Shown here in pieces: positions 27,401 to 37,090 of a stretch of 64,000 nt of DNA. Every line of letters begins with the position of its first letter. Positions within the stretch are counted from its first letter, which is position 1. The DNA is from Climacteris rufus (Eukaryota > Chordata > Aves > Passeriformes > Climacteridae): assembly GCA_013398175.1 (NCBI GenBank), contig VZRZ01004146.1:43173-107172 (forward strand), given 5' to 3'. The position numbers and the translations under genes were made by a program. The notes below the pieces were generated by a model, which searched no databases, was not told the DNA's origin, and saw only the letters and a program-made list of their open reading frames with translations.

Positions 27401-30400
27401 CCTTAGGGTCTCTTTAATGTATAAAATGATGTGTGTTTTGGAAAAGAGAACCTTGAAGACAACTATTAACTTTGCAGAAAGAGATGTTTCCCTAGGAGCT
27501 GTTTCGGTAATTTCAGACCACTTCGAAAAAATTTGTCCCCTTTGTGTGAAGCTGGGAAAAGGCTAACCTTCATCTAATGCTGGTGTTTGCTTGGGAAGAT
27601 TCTGGCCAGTGGGAATGGTTGCTTAAGCTTTTCTCAGCTTTAGCTGAAGTAGATTTACACTGCCTGGTTGGCATATGTGCCTAGATAAGTCCCACATAAG
27701 GGGGTAGCAGGGTGGGGATTGGAGAAAGATGAGGGAATGGATTTGGTTTTGTGGTGGAATTTTTGATCTCTCTTTCCATGTCTTAGAATCACAGAATCAT
27801 TTAATTTGGAAAGGCCCTTAAGATGAAGTTCATCTGGTTCCCCAGCACTGCCAAGGCCCCCATTAACCCATATGCCCAGGCACCACATCCACACACCTTT
27901 TTAATCCCTCCAGGGGTGGTGATTCCACCATTTCCCTGGGCAGTCTGTGCCAGGGCTGAACAGCTGTTTCAGTGAAGAAATTTTTGTCACTATCCAACCA
28001 AACCTCCCTGACACAACTTGAGGCTGTTTCCTCTTGTTGTGTCCCTTGTTACCTGGGAGCAGAGCCCAACCCTCCCCTGCTGCTCCTTCCTGTCAGGGAC
28101 TTGTGGAGAGCCAGAAGGTCCCCTCTGAGCCTCCTTTTCTCCAGGCTGAGCCTCCCCAACTCTCTCAGCTGCTCCTCATCAGACTTGTGCTCCAGGCCCT
28201 TCCCCACCTCCATTGCTCTTCCCTAACTAAGAGGGCAAATTAAATGCAATGTAAACTACCCTTGCAAAAATTTGTGCACACCTGTAGGGTTTATTTCTGT
28301 TTTTCTGGGGTAATATGTTTTTGAAATGTGTTAAATGCTTAAGATGTGCTACAAGGTCAGGGTATTTGGAGAAAAAAACTTTGGAGGCCTGAAGGCTTCT
28401 GCTTGCGCTTCATTTCTTGGTAACACTCTCAGCTTTTCAAAAGTAACTTCCCTGGTCATGAGGCACATGCCTGTCCTGTGATGGCCCCATTATTAAAATG
28501 CTGTAGGGAGTTAAGATGTTGTGGGGAGTTACCTGGTGGTCCAAAAACTTCAGGAAGTTTGGGTGCCTCATAGGTCCTGCATGTGAGAGAACCATCTATC
28601 CTGCCATCTTTTGTCAACCCTTTGGTTTGGGGAGAGGTTGGAGTGGATTTGCTATTCCACACATGTTCTAGCTGCTTGCCTCTGTCTTGGAAGTAGCCAT
28701 CGTTGCCCTAAGTGTGGAGTAATGTACATCTGCACTATTCCTCCATCTCTACATACTTTCTAGGAGTTAAGCTAAAGAGAGTTCACAAAACAGACATTTC
28801 ATACTCATTGAGGAGCAGCTCTGTTGTCATTTTAAGTCAATGGCAGAGGTAAAACATGATTCTGAACACAAAATCCCCCATCGGAGTCTGTTCCAACACC
28901 CAGCAGGATTGTCTTATTAGTAGTTAATGGCTTTTCATTTCTCCTGTTTGGTGCACATTCTCATGATGGCTTTGATCTCAAGCTGAGTAACTTGTGAAAT
29001 GGCTTTGCTGGTCCCCCTTCAGTAGGGGATTAACCTACCCACACGGTCCCTACAGTGGTAAGCTGCTGTTCTAGCTTGTCTTCCTGCTGTAATTAATTTT
29101 GCTTCCTCTTTTTTCATTGTGTGTTTCAGACGTAGATCAGGGCCTCATGGATCGTCTCAAAGACATCAACAGCACCTTAGTGAATCAGCTCAACAGGCTG
29201 ACGAACATCCAGGCCACCGTGCGGGACACGGAGAACGTGGCGGAACAAGCCCGGGTACGGGTGGAGGACACTGAGGACCTGCTCAGCTTGGCTTCTGATA
29301 TGCTGGAGAAGGCCAAGATGGCAGCTGACAATGTGGTGAGTGTGCTGCTGAGATCCCACACTGCTGGGAGAGGGTGAAGGCCTTTCCTTCTGTGCCCTCT
29401 GTTATATTTCTCTGCTTGCTCTCTCTCTTATATAGCAAATTTGCATCAAGGTCACAGGAAATCAATGAAGGAAGTTCACCAGTGTCTGTCACAGATTGTA
29501 TCTTAGCCCAAACCAACGTAAGAAGTCCTAAATAATAGTCCACTGTTGTTTCTTAAGGGATAACCAGTGGTGGAAACTGCATCGGGCTTTAGAAAAACAC
29601 ATAGAGAAATTAGAAGTAGGTTAGACACATCTCTAAGCATTTGGATCATGACAACAAATATTTAAAACAAAGATTAAAAAAAGATGAAAAAAGAGCTTTA
29701 AGGAGTTTTTTTTCTTTCTTTTTCCTTTCCAGTCCATTACACCTCCAGAACAAAGCGGGGACCCCAACAACATGACTGTTTGGGCAGAAGAGGCCCGTAA
29801 GCTGGCGGAAGGGTAAGCTGTGGCAAGACACTCCTCATGGCCTACAAAAGGACTCTGCTCTTCCATACAAGGGAGAAGCAGAATTTAATTTCCTGGGTAG
29901 GAAACACACACCCTTTGCTGTGTAAGAGATTGGCACTGTGGGAGCATGGCTGTGTGGCACTGAGGGCAAACATTAGACATGTGGATGAGGGGCACGGCAA
30001 CCATCTTCCATTTCAGATGTTTCAGCATCTCCCTTGTGTAAATCTGGGGGAAGAAAGAAAGGAAAAGTAAGAGAGAATATAATCAAGAATTGAGGATACC
30101 ATTGACTGACAAATCTCATGGCATTATTTTTCTTCTGTCATCTTGTGCAGGCACAAAAAGGAAGCTGATGAGATTGTTCACACAGCCAAAGCTGCAAATG
30201 ATACTTCCACAGAAGCATATCAGCTGCTGCTGAAGACCCTGGCTGGAGAAAACCAAACTGCAATTGATATTGATGAGCTCAACCAGAAGTGAGTCAGTAA
30301 CGGAAAATTGTTTTTATTTCCTGACTTTAGAGCAGTGCTTAAAACTAAGACAACCTTCTGTATGCTTTGGATTTTATGGGAGGTGATTTTCAATTTCTTA

Positions 30401-33400
30401 GCGTCTCTACTCTCTTACTAATTTCAGTTCTACAAAAAAGTCTTGTAACATAACTGGATCCTTGGTGATTTTTTAGGTACAATCAAGCAAGGAATATTTC
30501 TCGAGACCTAGAGAAACAGGCCAACAAGGTGCTTGCAGAGGCAGAGGAAGCTGGAAACAGAGCCCTGCAGATCTACGCTAATCTCACTAGCCTGCCTACC
30601 GTGGATTCCATGGGGCTAGAGGTACATGTGGGCAGCATTGTGTGCAGGGAAGATAGCTAGGTTGCTGACATACCTTACCTGTGCTCTGCTAATGTTCTCT
30701 GAATAAGAATGGTCTGTGGGATTTTTGTCCATCTAGGCATAATCCAGCTTTTATGTAATTCCAACTTTTATGCAGGAGGTTTAAATACAGAAAACCATCT
30801 ATGTAAACCCCACCTTCCCCAGTCTCTGAAGGACAACAGTTTGAGTGAAATGTTTGCCAAACATCTTGGCTTGAACATAGAAGTGCAAAAATTTGCCACC
30901 TGTTCAGGAATTCTTTAACATTCAGGAATCTCTGTGATTTTCACCTGCAGAATGAAGCAAATAAGATCAAGAAGGAAGCAGAGGAACTGGATCAGCTAAT
31001 TGCCAGAAAGCTAAAAGATTATGAGGACTTGAGAGAAGACATGAAAGGAAAAGAGCTAGAAGTAAAGAACCTCTTGGAGAAAGGGAAGACAGAGCAGCAG
31101 GTCAGTTCTGCTTTGTGCAAGTTTTTGTTCCATGGATTAAAAAAGTACAAGGAAGACAAGTAACTGGCCAGATGTGAAAGATGTCATCTTACTCAGTCGT
31201 GTCTTAGTGCTACTTTTAATTATGAGAATGCTGGAGAATGACCCCAGAAAGGAGATGCAGAAAGCTGTTAAAAGCATTGGCATTGAGGCTGTATGGGAAA
31301 ATAGGAGATATTTGCCAGATGTGGTGTCAGCTTTGTATTCAGAACAGTATTGTCAAAGTACATACATTCACCTAGTCTCAGAGGAGGCACTGTTGTTCTG
31401 GATGGCATTACTGTTTGAGGCTGAGCAGTGCTTTTTCATTCACCTACTGTTAGAATGAGAGTGTAAGTTTAGGTGGGCTTTTAGCTCTATTGAGGCGGCC
31501 TGCACTCCAAAACCACTTTATCTCTCTAGTTCTTTAATAATGGCTGATCAGGTCTATTACAACATGAACTGTTTTATTAAATAGACACAAGAAAACACAT
31601 ATAAGACTAAAACTTGAACAAACTACTTACTACACAGGATAAATAAAAGGGGACTACTAGTAGGCATATGCAATGCACGATAGAGGTACCTATATTACAG
31701 CTAGTGAAGAAACACTAGGATTAGGAGCCAATGTAACTTACCAATCAGATGAACGGTGCACAGGAGCTTCCTTTCACTCAACCTCTAGAAGAGTAGCAGC
31801 AGAAGACCGATGTCTCGGTCATCTGGAGAGAACCCTTTACACACTCCAGAGAGTGCATAAAAGATTGTCTGCTTTTTAGAACTTACAGTGGTCTTTTATA
31901 GTTGTAAAATGCTATTTGTCTGTCAGTCACAAGTTTGAGCTTATCTTGTACATCCTGCCTTCCTGGCAAAGAGGTGTTTACTGGCAGCTCTAAATCTGAG
32001 TTCTGTGGCACCAGGAGATTTGTGATGGCACCAGAAGACTGAACTGTTAGGGGGATATGCTCCCCCAATTCATGTATCAGTCAAGCAAGAGAGCAGATAA
32101 GCTTTTTGGCGACAGGGGGGTAAACAGGCCTGTCAAACCTACACGATTGTCCTTCAGAAGGTGAGAATACATGTCATGTCTCCTCAGACTGCAGACCAGC
32201 TCTTGGCTCGAGCAGATGCAGCAAAAGCCCTGGCTGAAGAAGCTGCTCGAAAGGGCAATGGCACACTACAGGAGGCCAATACCATTCTCAGCAACCTGAA
32301 AGGTAAAGAGGAGGCACTTGGAGTGAATCCTTCAATTCCAGTGTGACAAGTCACTTGGCAGTAGGGTGTCCTGATTAAAGAGGCCCTGCTACTGCCCTTA
32401 CCTAAGTGTGGGTATGTTCTTCAGGCTTGTTTTTCTTTAAAGAAAAAATATAAGTGTTTTCAGGGATGGGAAATTTCCTTTTAAGTTCCTTATTTAGCAT
32501 CAGAAGATGTGCAATAGGAAGAGCTGACCCCAGTTTGCTCTGGATCCCTGCAGTGTCAAGGTGGCAAAGCCTTGGGCAGCTTGGTCAAGCAAGCATCCCA
32601 AGGCACTTCTGGAGCACGTGATAAGGATGTGCTTACCTCCTCCTTAGACTTTGATAAGCGGGTGAACGATAACAAGACGGCAGCTGAGGAGGCGCTGAAG
32701 AAGATCCCTGCCATCACCCAGACCATTGCACAGGCCAACAACAAGACACGCCAGGCAGAGCTGGCGTTGGGCAATGCTGCTGCCGACGCCCGTGAAGCCA
32801 AGGCCAGAGCAGTCAATGCTGAGAAAATCGCCAGTTCTGTTCAGAAGGTGAGTCTGCTGCAGCTCACCCTCTCTGAGATACTGTGTGACTGCATAAACTC
32901 CTCTTCCAGTATTTCCTGGTGAGCCCTCTCTACTCTCTGCTGTATTCCCCACTGGGAATGCAAAATGTGGCGTGATAAGAAATCAGCACATTTTGATGAG
33001 AAGGAGTGAAGGAATTTCTGCACCTTCACCACCTTTTGCCATCCTCTCCCACTTGTTGGCTGCAGAGTGCTGCTGCTACCAGAGCCGAAGCTGACAAGAC
33101 TTTCGCTGACGTGACAGGACTGGCCAGGGAAGTGGATGACATGATGAAGCAGCTGCAGGATGCAGAAAAAGACCTGAAGCGGAAGCAGGCAGATGCTGAG
33201 CAGGATATGAAGATGGCAGGCGAGGTAAGTAGTGCTGGCAGGTGACAGCAGTGGCCAGGAGCTGCTTTATCCCTGCTGTCCTGGTGAAGAAGGCTTTTCT
33301 CCTGCTCTCCTCTTGCAAAGACAGCACTGGGTCCAGCCTGTATGCAAACTCTTCCAAATTTTAAGTGGAACTGAAAAGGAGACAAGGTCTGGTGCATCAG

Positions 33401-34476
33401 CATCACCCTGCTGGCATTTAAAAGCTACTTTTCTTAGTGCAACACCTTCCTTTTATTTTAACTGAAACCTGACTGTGTAGCCCTATTGATTCCATTCTGA
33501 CTTTACCTGCAAAGTCCTGCTTGTTTTTCAGGGATCCTCATCCTGAACTATTCAGAAAACTAATGACTTGAAGATTGTCAGTCTTCTCCAGCCCTATGAT
33601 AAAGATCTTTGTGCAGGATTGTTATCCTGGAGTGAGGAGGCAGTGATGTGGGTGACTAACTGCAGAGGAGAGGCAACAGTTTTGTAATCCCTACACCTTT
33701 TTTGTGCTCTCTTTTTTTTTTTTTTTTTGTATCCTGCAGGCCTCACAGGCTGCCCAGGAGGCAGAAGACAATGCAAGAAAAGCGAAGAACTCTGTGAACA
33801 GCCTACTCACTGTCATTAATGACCTGTTGGATCAACTAGGTAGGACTGTCTTTAATGTGCTCTATGCCTTTGAGTGTTTTCTTGATGTGTGCTGGCTTTC
33901 TTGCCAGTGCTGTGTGAGGAGCTAGATGGGTCTGTTGACCTCTTGAAATGGGGGTTGTGTGGTTTTGCCAAGGACTTTGGGTTTCTTGTCTTTCCTGGGT
34001 AGCCTCAGAGTTTGTTGTGCAATGTTCAGTGTTGGTTTTCTGCAAACTGATGACTTTTTGAGGCAGTAGAGATGTCATCCTTGTGGTTGGTCCTGATTCA
34101 AATGCTGCCTCTAATGCAGAGATGGCCCAATGGAGGTCTGCTGTGGACTCAGCTGTGTGAGCACCCAAGGTGTCAAAGTGGGTTTTAATGCACTCCACTA
34201 TTTGCTTCTGGCTTTTCAGGGCAACTGGAGACGGTAGACTTGAACAAACTGAATGAAATTGAGGGTACCCTGAACAGTGCCAAAGACCAGATGAAAAATA
34301 GTGACCTGGACCAGAAAGTGTCTTTCCTTGAGAGAGAAGCCAAGAAGCAAGATGATGCGATACAGGCCTACAACAGGGACATTGAAGAGATCTTGAAGGA
34401 CATTAGTAATCTGGAAGACATCAGGAAGACCTTGCCATCTGGCTGTTTCAACACCCCGTCCATTGAGAAACCCTAA
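12185..34476 (+). CDS. LAMC1: Laminin subunit gamma-1, exons 2-28 (5' partial)
   Basis: Join of exons: 12185-12489, 14371-14501, 15914-16080, 17039-17227, 19204-19321, 19422-19520, 19625-19761, 20542-20664, 20752-20941, 21134-21246, 22542-22763, 22859-23047, 24396-24641, 24905-25058, 25505-25647, 26316-26494, 26648-26804, 29130-29335, 29733-29812, 30151-30288, 30477-30621, 30951-31100, 32188-32302, 32648-32847, 33066-33224, 33740-33839, 34220-34476. The product is the secreted gamma-1 chain, which joins an alpha and a beta chain in most basement-membrane laminins. Domain order is LN, LE (EGF-like) modules, L4/IVa, further LE modules with the nidogen site, then a long coiled coil ending in SIEKP. 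The 4412 nt are in frame across every junction and equal what a 1609-residue chain needs if exon 1 supplies 139 codons plus 1 nt (inferred; residue numbers below assume this). Protein similarity to human gamma-1 is very high in the LN and LE parts. Identification is secure. Confidence 0.97.
14371..14501 (+). CDS. LAMC1: LAMC1 exon 3: end of LN domain
   Basis: Starts EWVTATDIRVTLNRLNTFGD and ends DFAVGG plus two bases of an Arg codon, which closes the LN domain at about residue 284. Acceptor gctgtag, donor AG|gtgagt. Confidence 0.96.
15400..15760 (-). mobile_element. CR1 LINE 3' fragment
   Basis: Plus strand reads cagaatggttttgtttggaa, then ggccttggacacttccaggg and tccaatctaaagccaccatc, the reverse complement of a CR1 3' end. 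It lies in LAMC1 intron 3, 150 bases before exon 4. The far end is approximate. Confidence 0.85.
15914..16080 (+). CDS. LAMC1: LAMC1 exon 4: first LE module
   Basis: Encodes RCKCNGHASECVKNELGK followed by CNCKHNTFGVDCEKC, the start of the EGF-like LE array. Donor C|gtatgt splits a Pro codon. LAMC2 has no counterpart of exons 2-4, because mammalian and avian gamma-2 lack the LN domain. Confidence 0.95.
17039..17227 (+). CDS. LAMC1: LAMC1 exon 5: LE modules
   Basis: Encodes CNCNGWSQECYFDPELYRAT and the following LE cysteines. It is 189 nt, exactly the size of LAMC2 exon 2, its paralogous counterpart. Local sequence is GC-rich with several CpGs. Confidence 0.95.
19204..19321 (+). CDS. LAMC1: LAMC1 exon 6: LE module
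   Basis: Encodes GSLSTQCDSYGQCSCKPG then MGDKCDRCQPGFHSL. From the acceptor cag, 88 bases match LAMC2 exon 3 with only four differences, well above the general similarity of the two genes (see findings). Confidence 0.95.
19422..19520 (+). CDS. LAMC1: LAMC1 exon 7: LE module
   Basis: Encodes RPCSCNAAGSTGECNVETG and CKDNVEGFHCER. The 99-nt length equals LAMC2 exon 4. It lies only 100 bases after exon 6. Confidence 0.95.
19625..19761 (+). CDS. LAMC1: LAMC1 exon 8: LE module leading into L4
   Basis: Encodes CKPGFFHLDSSNPRGCTPC and CFGHSSVCTSAVGYS, ending SNFQF with a split Gly codon. The 137-nt length equals LAMC2 exon 5. Confidence 0.95.
20542..20664 (+). CDS. LAMC1: LAMC1 exon 9: L4 (IVa) domain
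   Basis: Encodes EDEWHAEQRDGSEVVLQWS and ends YFVAP plus the first base of the next codon. With donor C|gtaggt and acceptor at 20752 the junction codon is CGC, giving Pro-Arg-Lys-Phe where human gamma-1 and the LAMC2 here read Pro-Ala-Lys-Phe. I see no better donor. Confidence 0.92.
20752..20941 (+). CDS. LAMC1: LAMC1 exon 10: L4 (IVa) domain
   Basis: Encodes KFLGNQVLSYGQNLSFSFR, LSAEDLVLEGAGLRVSVPL and YTF, the core of the laminin IV type A module. The 190-nt length equals LAMC2 exon 7. Confidence 0.96.
21134..21246 (+). CDS. LAMC1: LAMC1 exon 11: end of L4 domain
   Basis: Encodes RLHEAADYPWRPALTAFEFQ and LTSIKIRGTYSER. The donor A|gtaagt splits a Ser codon. The 113-nt length equals LAMC2 exon 8. 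Confidence 0.95.
22542..22763 (+). CDS. LAMC1: LAMC1 exon 12: L4 to LE
   Basis: Encodes SAGHLDDVTITSARPGPG, then CSCPMGYEGQFCERC and CMCNGHSETCDPETG, so the chain returns from L4 to the LE array. The LAMC2 counterpart, exon 9, is one codon shorter. Confidence 0.96.
22859..23047 (+). CDS. LAMC1: LAMC1 exon 13: LE modules
   Basis: Encodes CNCRDNTAGSHCEKCSDGYY and CPCPGSSSCAVVPRTKEVVC. It is preceded by a 95-base intron. Confidence 0.95.
24396..24641 (+). CDS. LAMC1: LAMC1 exon 14: nidogen-binding LE module
   Basis: Encodes the nidogen-binding module (gamma-1 III4). The loop NIDPNAV is at 24491-24511 and the second-loop Tyr of LKCIYNTAG at 24554-24556; these are the contact residues established for gamma-1. 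Bases 24500-24641 and the first 11 intron bases are identical to LAMC2 53386-53538, so this exon is the probable donor of a gene-conversion tract. Confidence 0.97.
24905..25058 (+). CDS. LAMC1: LAMC1 exon 15: LE module absent from LAMC2
   Basis: Encodes ACHCNPYGTVNQQTICNQ and CECLSHVTRRDCSACEPGFF. LAMC2 has no equivalent of exons 15 and 16, which makes its LE array shorter. Confidence 0.95.
25505..25647 (+). CDS. LAMC1: LAMC1 exon 16: LE module absent from LAMC2
   Basis: Encodes CNCHALGSTNGQCDIRTGQC and CDRCEGNHFGFSSEGCK. Acceptor tccccag, donor C|gtaagt. Confidence 0.95.
26316..26494 (+). CDS. LAMC1: LAMC1 exon 17: last LE module and coiled-coil start
   Basis: Encodes CDCDPEGSRSLQC, then CDQCEENYFYNRSWPGC and CPACYRLVKDK. 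The CPACY motif marks the junction between the short arm and the coiled-coil long arm. Confidence 0.96.
26648..26804 (+). CDS. LAMC1: LAMC1 exon 18: coiled coil
   Basis: Encodes VAEQRERLRELENLVANLG and EVTELLHEAQKSK. Charged heptads with leucines mark the start of domain II of the long arm. Confidence 0.95.
26805..29129 (+). other. LAMC1: LAMC1 intron 18 (2.3 kb)
   Basis: The largest LAMC1 intron in the second half of the gene. Its middle holds a CR1 fragment at 27785-28226. I see nothing recognisable in the rest. Confidence 0.8.
27785..28226 (-). mobile_element. CR1 LINE fragment
   Basis: Plus strand starts agaatcacagaatcatttaa and continues through cctccaggggtggtgattcc and ccttttctccaggctgagcc to ctcatcagacttgtgctcc, the reverse complement of a CR1 subfamily with a ggtggtgattcc block. 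It lies in LAMC1 intron 18. Confidence 0.85.
29130..29335 (+). CDS. LAMC1: LAMC1 exon 19: coiled coil
   Basis: Encodes DVDQGLMDRLKDINSTLVNQ and further heptads, ending KAKMAADNV. The 206-nt length equals LAMC2 exon 14. Confidence 0.95.
29733..29812 (+). CDS. LAMC1: LAMC1 exon 20: coiled coil
   Basis: Encodes SITPPEQSGDPNNMTVWAEE then ARKLAEG. The NNMT sequence is a possible N-glycosylation site. The junction with exon 21 reads Glu-Gly-His where human has Glu-Arg-His. The 80-nt length equals LAMC2 exon 15. Confidence 0.94.
30151..30288 (+). CDS. LAMC1: LAMC1 exon 21: coiled coil
   Basis: Encodes HKKEADEIVHTAKAANDTS, then TLAGENQTAIDIDELNQ. Two Asn-X-Thr/Ser sites (NDT, NQT) are visible, as in mammals. 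Confidence 0.95.
30477..30621 (+). CDS. LAMC1: LAMC1 exon 22: coiled coil
   Basis: Encodes YNQARNISRDLEKQANKV and ends TVDSMGLE. The 145-nt length equals LAMC2 exon 17. Confidence 0.95.
30951..31100 (+). CDS. LAMC1: LAMC1 exon 23: coiled coil
   Basis: Encodes NEANKIKKEAEELDQLIARK and GKELEVKNLLEKGKTEQQ. The 150-nt length equals LAMC2 exon 18. The following intron carries the LTR-like insertion. Confidence 0.96.
31501..32126 (-). mobile_element. Solo LTR-like element (probable avian ERV)
   Basis: A block inside LAMC1 intron 23 that looks like an LTR on the minus strand. It begins TG and ends CA. It has a TATAAAAG box (plus 31893-31900), a downstream AATAAA (plus 31573-31578), and GGCC on both sides (31497-31500 and 32127-32130) that could be a 4-bp target duplication. 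I see no retroviral reading frame, so it would be a solo LTR inserted antisense to LAMC1. The boundaries are my best guess, since other TG/CA ends within about 30 bp are possible and a 4-bp match can arise by chance. Confidence 0.5.
32188..32302 (+). CDS. LAMC1: LAMC1 exon 24: coiled coil
   Basis: Encodes TADQLLARADAAKALAEEAA and ends TILSNLK with a split codon. The 115-nt length equals LAMC2 exon 19. Confidence 0.95.
32648..32847 (+). CDS. LAMC1: LAMC1 exon 25: coiled coil
   Basis: Encodes DFDKRVNDNKTAAEEALKKI and ends AEKIASSVQK. An open frame extends upstream to 32572, but the homology starts exactly at the acceptor ccttag at 32642-32647. The 200-nt length equals LAMC2 exon 20. Confidence 0.95.
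33066..33224 (+). CDS. LAMC1: LAMC1 exon 26: coiled coil
   Basis: Encodes SAAATRAEADKTFADVTGLA and KQADAEQDMKMAGE. The 159-nt length equals LAMC2 exon 21. Confidence 0.95.
33740..33839 (+). CDS. LAMC1: LAMC1 exon 27: coiled coil
   Basis: Encodes ASQAAQEAEDNARKAKNSVN and LLTVINDLLDQL. The acceptor is preceded by an uninterrupted run of 17 T (33712-33728), a strong but length-variable polypyrimidine tract. Confidence 0.95.
34220..34476 (+). CDS. LAMC1: LAMC1 exon 28: C-terminus and stop
   Basis: Encodes TVDLNKLNEIEGTLNSAKDQ through LPSGCFNTPSIEKP and TAA at 34474-34476. The Cys near the end is known to form the disulfide to the beta chain. The Glu third from the C-terminus is the residue known to be required for integrin binding by laminins; both are present. 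Confidence 0.97.
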
Positions 34477-37090
34477 GGGTGCACTGGGGGTGGGGGGAAT
34501 CGCCTCAGTGAACGGTGGTTCAGCAATGGAGTGCCTTAACACACATTACCTTCTCCAAATCCCCAACTCTTTGCTGCTCGCAGCCACCATTTTCTTTTCA
34601 AATCAGGATAAGTTGAATTTTTTTTATTTTGAGAAGCAAATTAAATATCCGTCTTTGGGCATCAAAGGGGTTTTTTTATATAGATTGTTTTTCTGAGCAC
34701 TCCACCTTTGCCCCTTCCTCAGACACAGTTTCCCTTTGACTAGTGCAAGGATGAGAGATGCTCTGGACTCTCTATACTGTGGTTCAGAAATAACCATGTG
34801 AGCTGTATACAGCAAGGCAAAACTAACCTGACTTTCTCTCCTGTCTCCTCCCTTTGACTGTAAAATCCTCAGTCCTGGAGCTCTTGGTCCCTATGAAGGA
34901 AGGGGATGGCTACTAAAGTATTACTGTAATGGCCAGTATAGCTGCACTCAATTCAGATCCTTCTTCCCAACATCTAACCCTGTGAATTTATTTTTTCATC
35001 ATTACCTAGTGGCCTATCCGACAGTGTTGGTAGCCTTTGACAAAATAGCTGAAGCCTCTTTCTGAAATGCTTTCTGTGATGATGCATTGCTCTGAGAAAA
35101 AGGCAGCCTCTGATGGGAGCTCTTTAGGAAGATGGGATACTGGTGGAGTGGTGGGTCTTGCCAGCCCCACTCCTGTTCTGTGGAGAAGTTTCGGGTCCAG
35201 TCTGACAGCTGCTACCTGCTGGGTAGTTCAGATTACCAGAGTTTGGAAGCCACAAGCTGCATTCCCATCTGTTGCTACTAAATTTCCAGAGGATCTGATA
35301 TTTTGGGCTCAGAATGTCTGACTGACAGTTAAGTTTGTTTAAGCAGGACTAGTCCTGCTGAAGAGGAGAGCTGCCATCCAGAGAGCTCTGACAGCTGCAC
35401 TGGCCTCCACACTGAATATCTTTGGATGGGGAAGGAAGGGGGCACAAGTGGAAACGGAAAAGTCTTCCTTTCTCCCCATCTTTTTCCTGAAGGAGGACAG
35501 TGGCATCTTTGTCTCCTGCCATTGCCCTGGCCTTTTCCGTTTCTAATCTGGCAGGAAGAGCCAGAATTTTTGGCGCACTCCTTTCTTTTTGCCTCCAGAT
35601 CTCCCAGTCACTGTAAAGCCAGCACAGCACAGGGACTTCAGGCCAGGCTCAGGTGACAGCTGTGCCTTTCACACCACTCCCACTGCCTCCCCAGCAGGCT
35701 CCTTCCCCAGGCAGTGCTCCCAGCTTCTCACTGGTGCTGGGTGGGAGTGGCGGGGAGCCCCTTGCTCTGAGAAGAGCATCCTCTGCAGCTTCTGCCTTGC
35801 CTCCAGCCTGGCATCCCTCCCCCCTTTCCCTGAGATCCAGTATATATCTATCCTTAAACACTATGCAACTTTGTACGTTTGCGTAGGGGGAAAAATTATT
35901 ATCTGACACACACTGGTGCTATTAATTATTTCAAATTTATATTTTTTGTGTGAATGTGATTTTTTAATGTTTTTTTTTATCATGATTATAGTGTGAGGAA
36001 GTCTCTCGTGCGTGTGTATGTGTGTGTAAATATACTCAGCTGTATTTCCAGAGTGGCACAGCCTGGCCTCTGTGTGCTTTCGCCTGTAGCCATCAGGGCA
36101 TGTGCACCATGTATTGCTTCTCTCCGTATCATTCCCTTAAAACTTGGGATTTCTCCTAGCTGGGCTCTGGCTTTCTTCCCTCTCCCATATCCCCAGCACT
36201 CATCCATAACCCCTTTGCCTATTGGGTGGATGCTTTCCAGCCCTGCCTCCAAAGCCAGCCTTGCCCCATGGTGCGTGCAGCATCCTGTTCCATGTCCCTT
36301 GTCCCTTGGGATGTTGTGCCAGGAGTGGGACAGGGGCTGTGGCTTTGCAGCTGGGCTGTGAGGAGCTGTAGCACTATTGCAAGACCATACCCAGCGCTGA
36401 GGTGGTCAGAGAGCTGGATTTGGGGACATCCTGATACCACTGTGTGAGGCAAGAGGCTTGATACAGACAGTGCTGCTGGGCAGAGGGTGTTCCCAGCAAA
36501 CTCCACATTGCTTTTGTATCCCTTCCCTTAGTAATTGTGGGATTTCCCTTCTGCCTGCAAACACACCTGGGGGAGGGTTCCCCTGTGCCCGCAGGTGCAG
36601 GGGTGCTGGGTCGCTCTGGTGAGATGGCTGTGGCGGCGTCTCCTCTGCCAAGGCTGTGAGAAGAGCCGATGCGAAGATGTGCGCGTGCCCTGGCTGACCT
36701 CAGGCCTAAGGTTTCCTGCTTTCTTCTTTTGGGTTTTTTTTTCTTAAGCTGTTTTTAACAGAATTTTATTTTTAAATAAAAAAAAACTTTATAAGCGATC
36801 TCTTAATCAGTACTGCATTACAGCCGTTATTCATTGTATAAGTCCAGTTATTTACGTAATGTGATGACGTGACAGCTGCTGGTGGAGTGCTGAGTGTCAT
36901 GGATGACATGTGACAGTTCCTTCATCACCTTATTCCTGACTGTGGCCCCCTCAGTACGTGCCTTCACTCCAGCTTTTTTGCCTCAATCTGTGGTCTTGCT
37001 GTCTGGGGCAGTGAACAAAATGCAACACTTGCAGTTTTTATGTATAAAACAGTATTTCTTATTTATAATAAAGTCTGAATATTTGTAACC
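34477..37090 (+). other. LAMC1: LAMC1 3'UTR
   Basis: Untranslated region of about 2.6 kb, similar in length to mammalian LAMC1. Two AATAAA signals are visible, at 36775-36780 and 37067-37072; the second is followed by a T/G-rich stretch (37111-37130) fitting a downstream element, so I place the main end near 37090. The 35930-35990 part is very AT-rich. Confidence 0.8.
37067..37072 (+). terminator. LAMC1: LAMC1 polyadenylation signal
   Basis: Canonical AATAAA followed by a U/GU-rich tract about 45 bases on. A proximal AATAAA at 36775-36780 could give a shorter transcript. A third at 37519-37524 lies in an A-rich patch and is less likely. Confidence 0.7.

Noticed and set aside
32572..32647. 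Upstream extension of LAMC1 exon 25 in the same frame
   Set aside because: Homology to gamma-1 begins exactly at the acceptor at 32647/32648; the upstream frame is readable intron.
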